NCBI GenBank assembly: GCA_031413955.1
Contig: JANOGB010000365.1
Span: 1-5,314 of the forward strand
Source: JABFRZ01 sp031413955
GTDB lineage: Bacteria; Planctomycetota; UBA1135; GCA-002686595
DNA length: 5,314 nt
Direction of reading: 5' to 3'
The stretch's first letter is position 1. Each line of letters begins with the position of its first letter. Both the position numbers and the translations under genes were made by a program. Of the stretch, positions 1 through 5,314 are shown in pieces. The notes below the pieces were generated by a model. The model made no database searches and was not told the DNA's origin. It was given only the letters and a program-made list of their open reading frames with translations.

Positions 1-1070
1 GCATGACGGTCGAGCAGATGGCCGTGCGCCCGCTGTTCGGCATGAAGCTCTCGGCGCGACCCAAGAGCGGCAAGTCGCGTGCGACCCAGATGCAGGCCCT
101 GCGCTTCGCCTTCGAGGACCTGAAGCACTACCTCGAGGATCTGGTCGAGAAAGAGAAGGACGAGCAGGGCTATGCCAAGCGCGAGGCATTGTTCCAGGGG
201 CGGGACCTCGAGGCCGAGAAGGCCCAGGGACGGCCCATGAACAGCACCGGCTGGAAGGTCGCGGATCTCGAGCTCATTCCGCGCGGTGCGCTCGAAGAGC
301 GCTACGCGCCCCTGCTCGAGCTGCTGGAGGGGCGCTACACGGTCTTCTTCCACTGCAGCGATCCGCTCGACGTCGCGCACGCGCTCGAGATCGCACGCGG
401 GAACGGGCTCCTGCCGAAGACCGTGCTCGTGATCGAGGAAGACTGCTGGAAGGCGGCCGACCTGATCGCCGAGGCCGGTGTGCCCGTCGTGCTGGAAGGC
501 ACGCTGGTCGACGTGCAGCGCGATCCGATCACGGGCGCGGAGATCGAGACCTTCACGCCCGCCGTGCTGCACGAGAAGGGCGTGCGCTTCGCGCTCTCCT
601 CCGAAGACCCCAACACGCGCGCGCCGGCCTACCAGGCGGCGCTCGCCATCGGCCGCGGCCTGGAGCGCAGCGTCGCGCTCGACGCGGTGACGAAGGTGCC
701 GGCCGAGATCCTGGGCCTCGGCACGGAGGTCGGCTCGCTGGAGAAGGGCAAGCTCGGCAACGTGCTCCTCTTCTCGGGCGATCCGCTGTCGATCACCTCG
801 TGGGTCGAACACGTCGTCATCGAGGGCAAGCCGGTCTACGAGCGCTCCAAGGACTTGCGCAACAAGCACCTGCTCACGGGTGTGCAGCCCGCAGGAACGG
901 CCCCGCCCAGCGCCGTGGACGCGAGCAAGGATCCCGAGCACGAGGACGCCGCGACCACGGAAGGCAAGGACGAGAAGAAGGAAAGCGGCGCCGAGGACGA
1001 CGCGCAGGACGAGAAGGAAGACGAGAAGCAAGACGAGAAGGACGAGAAGCAGGAGAACGGCGGTCGATGA
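1..1070 (+). CDS. Amidohydrolase-like protein, C-terminal part, probably catalytically impaired
   Basis: The frame is open from the window edge. The first full codon is at 3, and the ATG there is probably internal: the residues starting MTVEQM and the following GMKLSA resemble the stretch that follows the strand-4 Lys in imidazolonepropionase-like amidohydrolases. The N-terminal half (signal, HxH, Lys) therefore lies outside the window. Counting from position 3, a charged helical spacer fills residues 35-110, and strand 5 follows with H117 (FFHCSD). Strand 6 (VLVIEED, 141-147) has no His where one is expected. Strand 8 reads ALSSEDP (197-203), with Glu201 where the catalytic Asp normally sits. 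The typical C-terminal block (PAEILGLGTEVGSLEKGK, then LFSGDPL) is at 233-262. A 50-residue Lys/Glu/Asp tail ends the protein. The stop codon overlaps the next start. Substrate unknown. The family call is firm; inactivity is likely but unproven, because the first metal ligands are not visible and Asp202 sits next to Glu201. Confidence 0.88.
   Translation, partial: MTVEQMAVRPLFGMKLSARPKSGKSRATQMQALRFAFEDLKHYLEDLVEKEKDEQGYAKREALFQGRDLEAEKAQGRPMNSTGWKVADLELIPRGALEERYAPLLELLEGRYTVFFHCSDPLDVAHALEIARGNGLLPKTVLVIEEDCWKAADLIAEAGVPVVLEGTLVDVQRDPITGAEIETFTPAVLHEKGVRFALSSEDPNTRAPAYQAALAIGRGLERSVALDAVTKVPAEILGLGTEVGSLEKGKLGNVLLFSGDPLSITSWVEHVVIEGKPVYERSKDLRNKHLLTGVQPAGTAPPSAVDASKDPEHEDAATTEGKDEKKESGAEDDAQDEKEDEKQDEKDEKQENGGR
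909..1067 (+). other. Lys/Glu/Asp-rich C-terminal tail of the first amidohydrolase
   Basis: Residues 303-355 (counted from position 3) follow the last recognisable barrel and beta-sandwich block. They are almost entirely Asp, Glu, Lys, Gln, Ala and Gly, with no hydrophobic core. The stretch is probably disordered in the mature protein. Its composition and codons closely match the linker inside the next gene (2918-3115). It could be a flexible tether, a charge-based interaction segment or neutral low-complexity growth; the sequence does not decide between these. Confidence 0.8.
969..1049 (+). repeat. Short in-frame repeats of GACGAGAAG
   Basis: The 9-base unit GACGAGAAG (Asp-Glu-Lys) occurs at 969, 1008, 1020, 1032 and 1041. 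The 1008, 1020 and 1032 copies are spaced exactly 12 bases apart, and the last two copies are directly adjacent. All copies are in frame, so gain or loss of a unit changes the tail length without breaking the gene. The + strand here is nearly all purine with scattered C. This looks like low-complexity expansion within a coding region, not a regulatory array. Confidence 0.8.
1051..1069 (+). promoter_or_regulatory. Ribosome binding site and coupled start of the second gene
   Basis: AGGAG at 1051-1055 lies 11 bases before the ATG at 1067-1069, a slightly long spacing. The ATG shares bases with the TGA stop (1068-1070) of the first gene. A terminating ribosome is therefore placed at this start, and the second gene is probably translated mainly by coupling. 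The ATG is also the one that gives a signal peptide, whereas the upstream extension of the frame lies wholly inside the first gene. Confidence 0.65.
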
Positions 1071-1132
1071 GAGCACGCACCCTCGCTCTCGCGCTGCTCG
1101 CGTCGCCTGCGCTGCTCGCGCCTCTCCACGGT
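1067..1132 (+). other. Signal peptide of the tandem amidohydrolase-like protein
   Basis: Residues 1-22 begin MRAR (positive n-region), continue with a hydrophobic Leu/Ala/Pro core to about residue 20, and are followed by an acidic, Gly-rich stretch (GGDDEGG). No lipobox Cys is present, so Sec export by signal peptidase I is the simplest reading. The cleavage point is not sharply defined: there is no clean AxA, and cleavage near HG at 21-22 is a guess. Confidence 0.65.
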
Positions 1133-4084
1133 GGCGACGACGAAGGTGGTCGCGGAGCGCCCGAGAACCGCGGCTTCCTCGCCGTGCGCGCCGGGACCAT
1201 CCACCTGGTCGAGGAAGGACGCGTGCTGCGCCACGGCACGATCCTGATCAAGGGCGGCAAGATCCAGGCCCTCGGCAACGAGCTCGAGATCCCGCCCGAC
1301 GCCGAGCTGGTCGACTACGGGCCGGACGTGGTCATCGTTCCCGGTCTGGTGGCCGCCTTCAGCTCCTACGCGCTGGGTTTTCCCGGCGAGCGCACGGCGG
1401 ATCCCGCGCTCTCGGCCCTGGACGGCTTCGACACCTTCCGCGTCTACGGCGATGCGCTCGCGGGCGGTGTCACGAGCGCCTACCTCACGCCGGCCGAGAA
1501 TCGCCTGATCGCGGGCACCGGCGCGGTGGTCAAGCTGGCCGGAGAGCGCGAGGCGGGGCGCGTACTCAACGCCATGGCCGCGCTGCACGGCGCGATCGAC
1601 GCGAGCGCGCGCGCGACGCCCGGGTACTGGGAGCCGCCCATCCCGGTCATGGTGGACGTCGGGCTCGGCTACGCGCGGCCGCAACTCCCGCGCACGACCA
1701 TGGGCGCGATCGTGGCGCTGGGCGAGCTCCTCGACGCTGCCGCACAGCCTGACGACCCGGCCTTCGCGGCCGAGTACGGCCGGCATGCGGGTCCCGCGCT
1801 CGCGCGCGCCCTCGCCGCCAAGGTACCGCTGCGCCTCAGTGCCGTGGACGGAGCGGAGATCCGCGCGCTGCTCGAGTTCGCGGCCCAGCGTCACGTGCCG
1901 CTGATCCTGGATCGCGCCGATGCGGCCGGCGAGCTCGCGACCGAGATCGCCGCCGCCGGCGTGCCGGTCATCTATCGCCTCCCGTACTGGCCCAACGCAT
2001 CGTCCTTCGACCGCGGCAAGGGCGAGGACGATCGCTGGCTCACGCTGGACGTGCCCGCCAAGCTGGCCAAGGCCGGCGCGCGCGTGGCCATCACCGGTAA
2101 CGCACCGCGCGAGCTGCTCTTCGCCGCGCGGCTGGCCTCGCGTGGTGGCCTCGACCCGGCCGTTGCGCTACGCGCGATCACGCTCACGCCGGCCGAGATC
2201 CTGGGCGTGGCCGAGCGTGTCGGCAGCCTGCGCGAGGGCAAGGACGCCGACCTGTGCGTGCTCAACGGCGATCCGCTCGCGCCTGGCGCGAGCGTGCTCG
2301 CGACGTGGGTCGCGGGCGAGCTCGTGTGGAAGGCCCCCAGGAGGGACTCCGACGAGGACGGGAAAGGCGAGCGTGCCACGGTGATCGAAGTGGCCGAGCT
2401 CCACGTGGGCGACGGACAGGTCCTGCGCCCCGGAGAGCTCTTGATGCAGGGCGGCCGCATCCGCGAGGTCGGCGCGAGCGTTTCCCATCCCCTCGGCGCG
2501 ACCGTCGTGCGCGGCCGGAGCTGCATGCCGGGCATGATCGACGCCTTCGGGCATCTCGGCCTGGAGGGTTCGCGCAAGGTGCCGGGCACGGATTACTCCC
2601 TGGCCACGCTCGTCGAGCCCGGCGACGAAATCGATCGCCGCGTGGCGCTCGAGGGCATCACCACGGTGGTGCTCACGCCGCGCGGTGTGAGCGACAGCGG
2701 CGCGCCCGTCATGGCCTACAAGCCGGCCGCGAGCGCTTTCGAGCAGCAGGTCGTCGGCGATCCGGTGGCATTGCGCTTGCGCTGGGAGGACACGAATCGC
2801 CTGAAGTCGGGCGAGAACGTGCGCGCCCTCCTGACCAAAGCCAAGGAGTACCGCGCCAAGTGGAGCGAGTACGAGCAGGCGCTCGCCAAGTGGACGCCGC
2901 CCGTCGAGGCTCCGGAACAAGCGAGCGAGGAGAAGAAGGAAGGCGAGGAGAAGGCGGCGGAGGGCAAGGAAGGCGAGAAGACCGACGAGAGCAAAGATCC
3001 GAAGACCGACGAGAAGAAGGACGAGAAGGCGGCCACCGACAAGGACAAGGACGACAAGAAGGAAGACTCCAAGTCGAAGAAGAAGAAGAAGAAGGACGAG
3101 CCCGAGGAGCTCGAGCCCGATCCGATCACGGGGTTGTGGCAGGCCGAGAGCGTTCCTCCCGCTGCCGCCACTCCGGCTGCCACCAATCCCGTTCCGCTCA
3201 GGCTGCGCGCCAAGCTCGCGAAGCCGGGTGAGAGCGCCGCGCTCGAGGGCAACCTGCGTTGCGACGCGGCTTCCAGCACCTTGGTCGAGATCGAGGGCTG
3301 GTTCGACCGCGAGAAACGCACGCTGCAGGTCTCCGGGCTCGGCAGTGGCGGCTGGATCGAGCTCACGGGCGAGCTGAAGGAAGGCAAGCTCGTGGGCAAG
3401 CTGAAGGCGGCCGGCAAGGAGCTCGAAGCGACGCTCGAGCGCGTTTCCAAGGACTACGTGGTGGCCAAGCGCCCCGAACGCGCGCCAAAGAAAGAGGAGA
3501 CGGCCCAGTCGCCGAAGGGCAAGCCCAAGGAACCCAAGCGCGACGAAAAGCTCGAGCCACTGCGGCGCGCCATGGACGGCAAGGCCGCGCTCGTGATCGA
3601 GGTCAACCGCGCGCTCGACATCGTGCCCTGCGTGCTGGCCTGCGCGGAGGTCGGCATCAAGCCGATCCTGCACGGCGCCGGCGAAGCCCACCTGGTGCTG
3701 GAGGAGATCGCCGGCAAGGTCGCGGGCGTCCTGCTGGGGCCGTCCGTCGTCGCGGGCGCAGCCAAGCACGGCACCGACTACCGCACGCCCTACGCCGACC
3801 TGCAGAACGCCGGAATCCGCGTGGCCTTCCAGTCCGAGGCGGAAGAGGGCGCGATCGATCTGTCGTTGCGCGCCGCCTTCGCGATCGCGAACGGCATGAG
3901 CCCGGCGGGCGCGCTGCGCGCCCTGACCTCCGACGCCGCCGCGATGATGGCCATCGACGCGCGCGTCGGGCGGCTCGCCAGCGGTCTGGATGCGGACGTG
4001 CTCTTGCTCGACGGAGCACCCCTCGAACCCGGCACGAGCGTCCTGCGCGCGTGGGTCAACGGAGAGGAAGTGGAGAGGCCATGA
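1067..4084 (+). CDS. Exported tandem amidohydrolase-like protein with degraded metal sites (probable pseudoenzyme)
   Basis: A complete 1005-residue protein, about twice the usual length because it holds two amidohydrolase-like units. Residues 1-22 look like a signal peptide (RAR, then a Leu/Ala core). Domain 1 spans about 36-424. Its strand-1 motif reads PGLVAAFSS (92-100), with F98 and S100 in place of HxH. K156 (GAVVKLAG) is kept, strand 5 has S258, strand 6 has R283 and strand 8 has N345, so no His or Asp ligand remains. Domain 2 spans about 436-1005. IDAFGH (491-496) keeps only the second His, strand 5 has E845, H869 may be the strand-6 His, and strand 8 has E924 instead of Asp. Both domains keep the C-terminal family block (371-404 and 953-986). 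A charged linker and a beta-rich module (about 611-830) interrupt the second barrel. The frame is intact and codon use matches the neighbours, so this is a maintained gene, not a decaying one. A structural, binding or scaffolding role is inferred. Changed metal chemistry in domain 2 is the main alternative. Confidence 0.9.
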   Translation: MRARTLALALLASPALLAPLHGGDDEGGRGAPENRGFLAVRAGTIHLVEEGRVLRHGTILIKGGKIQALGNELEIPPDAELVDYGPDVVIVPGLVAAFSSYALGFPGERTADPALSALDGFDTFRVYGDALAGGVTSAYLTPAENRLIAGTGAVVKLAGEREAGRVLNAMAALHGAIDASARATPGYWEPPIPVMVDVGLGYARPQLPRTTMGAIVALGELLDAAAQPDDPAFAAEYGRHAGPALARALAAKVPLRLSAVDGAEIRALLEFAAQRHVPLILDRADAAGELATEIAAAGVPVIYRLPYWPNASSFDRGKGEDDRWLTLDVPAKLAKAGARVAITGNAPRELLFAARLASRGGLDPAVALRAITLTPAEILGVAERVGSLREGKDADLCVLNGDPLAPGASVLATWVAGELVWKAPRRDSDEDGKGERATVIEVAELHVGDGQVLRPGELLMQGGRIREVGASVSHPLGATVVRGRSCMPGMIDAFGHLGLEGSRKVPGTDYSLATLVEPGDEIDRRVALEGITTVVLTPRGVSDSGAPVMAYKPAASAFEQQVVGDPVALRLRWEDTNRLKSGENVRALLTKAKEYRAKWSEYEQALAKWTPPVEAPEQASEEKKEGEEKAAEGKEGEKTDESKDPKTDEKKDEKAATDKDKDDKKEDSKSKKKKKKDEPEELEPDPITGLWQAESVPPAAATPAATNPVPLRLRAKLAKPGESAALEGNLRCDAASSTLVEIEGWFDREKRTLQVSGLGSGGWIELTGELKEGKLVGKLKAAGKELEATLERVSKDYVVAKRPERAPKKEETAQSPKGKPKEPKRDEKLEPLRRAMDGKAALVIEVNRALDIVPCVLACAEVGIKPILHGAGEAHLVLEEIAGKVAGVLLGPSVVAGAAKHGTDYRTPYADLQNAGIRVAFQSEAEEGAIDLSLRAAFAIANGMSPAGALRALTSDAAAMMAIDARVGRLASGLDADVLLLDGAPLEPGTSVLRAWVNGEEVERP
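2897..3118 (+). other. Charged Lys/Glu/Asp linker inside amidohydrolase-like domain 2
   Basis: Residues 611-684 leave a helix ending KWSEYEQALAKW and run through a low-complexity stretch of Lys, Glu and Asp, including six consecutive Lys at 671-676. Each of these is coded AAG (3077-3094), a six-unit triplet repeat. GACGAGAAG, the unit repeated in the tail of the first gene, recurs at 3008 and 3020. The stretch is probably disordered. It sits in the loop between strand 4 and strand 5 of the barrel, the same place where the first protein has a charged spacer. Confidence 0.8.
3119..3451 (+). other. Beta-rich module inserted in amidohydrolase-like domain 2
   Basis: Residues 685-795 start DPITGLWQAE and then alternate short hydrophobic strands with charged or Gly turns: LRLRAKL, SAALEGNLRC, TLVEIEGWFD, TLQVSGLG, GWIELTGELK, KLVGKLK and ELEATLERV. 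The pattern (about seven to eight strands with xLxG or VxG turns) suggests a small beta-barrel or sandwich. From memory, modules beginning DP-hydrophobic-TG-x-W occur inside amidohydrolases of Planctomycetota and Gemmatimonadota, so this may be a known accessory insert of unknown function. A second Lys/Pro-rich linker (about 800-830) leads back to strand 5 of the barrel. Confidence 0.6.
4061..4083 (+). promoter_or_regulatory. Doubled Shine-Dalgarno and coupled start of the third gene
   Basis: GGAGAGG occurs twice, at 4061-4067 and 4072-4078, separated by AAGT. The second copy places GGAG five bases before the ATG at 4081-4083, a good spacing. The ATG overlaps the TGA (4082-4084) of the second gene. 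The motif also codes for Gly-Glu-Glu-Val-Glu-Arg at the end of the second protein. This is the stronger of the two internal ribosome sites in the window and supports ATG 4081 as the start. Confidence 0.75.
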
Positions 4085-4122
4085 TTTCGTCCGTGCTCCT
4101 TCTTGCGCTCGCTCTTTCCGGC
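4081..4122 (+). other. Short leader of the third protein, atypical signal peptide
   Basis: Residues 1-14 read MISSVLLLALALSG and are followed by an acidic, Ser/Gly-rich stretch. The hydrophobic core is clear, but there is no Lys or Arg before it, which is weak for a Sec signal. An in-frame GTG at 4051 would add ten residues containing two Arg (GQRRGSGEA before the Met) and make a more normal signal, but it lacks the well-placed ribosome site of 4081. Confidence 0.5.
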
Positions 4123-5314
4123 GACACCAGCGACGAATCCGGCGCCGTCGGCGGCTCGGGCCTGGCGCTCTTCGCCGCCAAGGTCCTGGCCTGCCCTTAC
4201 GACGGCCGCCAGGTGGTCGATCGCGCCGTCGTGCTGATCAAGGACGGCAAGATCCAGGCGCTCGGCGAGCGCGGCGAGCTGGACGTTCCTGTCGGCTACG
4301 AGGTGCTGGACCTCGGCGACGCCTGGCTCACGCCGGGCTTCATCGATCTGCACTGCCACGCGGCCGGCGCGAACCTGTTCGCCGGGGTCAACGACCTGAA
4401 CGACATGGTCTACCTCGTGAATCCCGGCCTGCGCGCCTCGGCCGCGGTCGAGCCGTGGGTCTACGACATGCGCGTGGCGATCGCGGGCGGAGTCACGACC
4501 GTCTTGTACATCCCCGGCTCGGGCACGAACATCGGCGGCCAGGGCGTGCTCGTGAAGACGGCCTTCAACTTCTACGAGGAGAACCTGGTGCGCGACCCGG
4601 GCTCGATGAAGCTCGCGCAGTGGGGCAACCCGGAGGCCTGGGGCCCGGGCGTCAGCATGTCGTTCGAGAACTGGAACACGCGCACCACGCTGAAGCGCGG
4701 CGTCGCCTACGCCAAGCGCTGGCTGGCCTACGAGCAGGGCAAGGGCCCGCAGCCGCGCCGCAACATCGAGTTCGACGTGTTCCAGGACCTCCTGGCGAAC
4801 CAGATCGCGATCTCGGTGCACACGCAGGTGTACCAGGTCGTGCTCATGACGATCACCATGATCGCGGGCGAGTTCGACCTGCCGGTCTTCACCGATCACT
4901 CGGAGATCGGCGGCTGGCTGGCGGCACCGGAAGCCGTCAAGCACGGCGTGCCCGCGATCATCGGGCCGCGCACGCACGACCACAACTACCAGCGCGGCTT
5001 CATCAACTGGGCGCGCAACAAGCACGAGGGCACGATCGGCCTCGCCGCCGGCTGGCAGTCGCTCGGGATGAAGGACATCGGCTTCAACACCGACTCGCCC
5101 TTCATCCCCGAGGAAGAGCTGCCGGTGCAGGCCACGATGGGCGTGCGCTACGGCCTGGACGATTCCGGCCTGGCGGCCCTGCGCGGCCTGACGATCGTGC
5201 CGGCGCGCGCCGCCAAGATCGACGCACGCGTGGGCTCGATCGAGGCCGGCAAGGACGCGGACATCCTCGTGTGCGACGGCTACCCGGTCGATCCGCGCAC
5301 GAGCGTGCGCATGG
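4081..5314 (+). CDS. Exported imidazolonepropionase-like amidohydrolase, intact active site, C-terminus cut off
   Basis: Starting at ATG 4081, 411 residues are visible before the window ends; perhaps the last few tens of residues are missing. A short hydrophobic leader (residues 2-13) suggests export. A small beta-sandwich strand set follows (about 28-85), then the metal-dependent barrel. All expected ligands are present: H91 and H93 (TPGFIDLHCH), K160 (GVLVKTAF, candidate carboxylated bridging Lys), H247 (ISVHTQ), H273 (FTDHSEIG) and D338 (FNTDSP). The C-terminal block (VPARAAKIDARVGSIEAGKDADIL) is at 373-396. Members of this branch hydrolyse amide or cyclic amide bonds, including imidazolonepropionate and N-acyl or Xaa-Pro type peptides. 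The substrate here cannot be assigned, and no histidine-degradation gene is adjacent, so HutI should not be assumed. It is the only one of the three with a visibly complete metal site. Confidence 0.92.
   Translation, partial: MISSVLLLALALSGDTSDESGAVGGSGLALFAAKVLACPYDGRQVVDRAVVLIKDGKIQALGERGELDVPVGYEVLDLGDAWLTPGFIDLHCHAAGANLFAGVNDLNDMVYLVNPGLRASAAVEPWVYDMRVAIAGGVTTVLYIPGSGTNIGGQGVLVKTAFNFYEENLVRDPGSMKLAQWGNPEAWGPGVSMSFENWNTRTTLKRGVAYAKRWLAYEQGKGPQPRRNIEFDVFQDLLANQIAISVHTQVYQVVLMTITMIAGEFDLPVFTDHSEIGGWLAAPEAVKHGVPAIIGPRTHDHNYQRGFINWARNKHEGTIGLAAGWQSLGMKDIGFNTDSPFIPEEELPVQATMGVRYGLDDSGLAALRGLTIVPARAAKIDARVGSIEAGKDADILVCDGYPVDPRTSVRM

Noticed and set aside
523..535. Shared DPITG-coding stretch in the first gene (near 523) and at the start of the beta-rich module (near 3118)
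   Set aside because: Only five residues match and the flanks are unrelated. In the first protein it lies between barrel strands, so this looks like coincidence.
800..1066. Upstream extension of the second gene to an ATG at 800
   Set aside because: It would overlap the first gene by 271 bases and bury the signal peptide 89 residues inside the protein. The ATG at 1067 gives both a signal peptide and a standard ATGA overlap.
880..1752. Plus-strand open frame of 290 codons, very Arg-rich
   Set aside because: It is a frame-shifted shadow of the first and second genes. Such Arg/Ala/Pro-rich translations are typical of the wrong frame in GC-rich DNA.
836..1894. Minus-strand open frame of 352 codons with a Ser/Phe-rich segment
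   Set aside because: It covers both the tail of the first gene and domain 1 of the second. The Ser/Phe runs are the antisense of the GACGAGAAG repeats.
2168..3769. Long minus-strand open frame of 533 codons, opposite the second gene
   Set aside because: The Leu-rich stretches that look like membrane segments are the complement of the Lys/Glu-rich linker codons. The + strand carries clear family blocks through the same region.
3790..5025. Long open frame of 411 codons on the minus strand, opposite the third gene
   Set aside because: It lies antisense to a gene with a complete set of catalytic motifs. Its translation is Arg/His/Asp/Val-biased without a recognisable motif, as expected for a shadow frame in GC-rich DNA where stops are rare.
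4081..5314. Assignment of the third protein as imidazolonepropionase (HutI) of histidine degradation
   Set aside because: Only superfamily-level motifs are visible. The export leader, the neighbouring paralogues and the absence of hut genes argue against that specific role.

Overview
The window is strongly GC-rich, with G or C at nearly every third codon position. It is gene-dense, and all genes lie on the + strand. It holds parts of three consecutive genes, all of one protein type: the amidohydrolase superfamily, in the imidazolonepropionase-like branch (COG1228 / Pfam Amidohydro_1 by motif recognition; no search was run). Two of the genes are cut by the window edges. High GC, apparently exported amidohydrolase paralogues, Lys/Glu-rich low-complexity segments and a beta-rich insert inside a barrel together suggest a Planctomycetota-like or similar environmental bacterium (Acidobacteriota and Myxococcota are alternatives). 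This is inference; no taxonomic marker is present.

Layout. (1) Positions 1-1070 are the C-terminal part of a first amidohydrolase, ending in a tail of about 50 residues rich in Lys, Glu and Asp. (2) Positions 1067-4084 are a complete 1005-residue protein: signal peptide, amidohydrolase-like domain 1, then domain 2, whose barrel is interrupted by a charged linker and a beta-rich module. (3) Positions 4081-5314 are the first 411 residues of a third amidohydrolase, which runs off the end. Both junctions are 4-base ATGA overlaps, so the three genes almost certainly form one translationally coupled operon. There is no intergenic DNA, and I see no RNA gene, CRISPR array, mobile element or terminator.

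How they fit together. The active site is unevenly kept. The third protein has the full metal-site set (HxH on strand 1, a candidate bridging Lys, His on strands 5 and 6, Asp on strand 8). In the middle protein, domain 1 has lost every His and the Asp, and domain 2 keeps only scattered ligands. The visible half of the first protein has lost its strand-6 His and has Glu in place of the strand-8 Asp. The most interesting reading is an exported set with one active enzyme and paralogous pseudoenzymes made in fixed order, possibly as a complex. The gene order and residue losses are seen directly; the complex is a hypothesis. The substrate cannot be read from the sequence.
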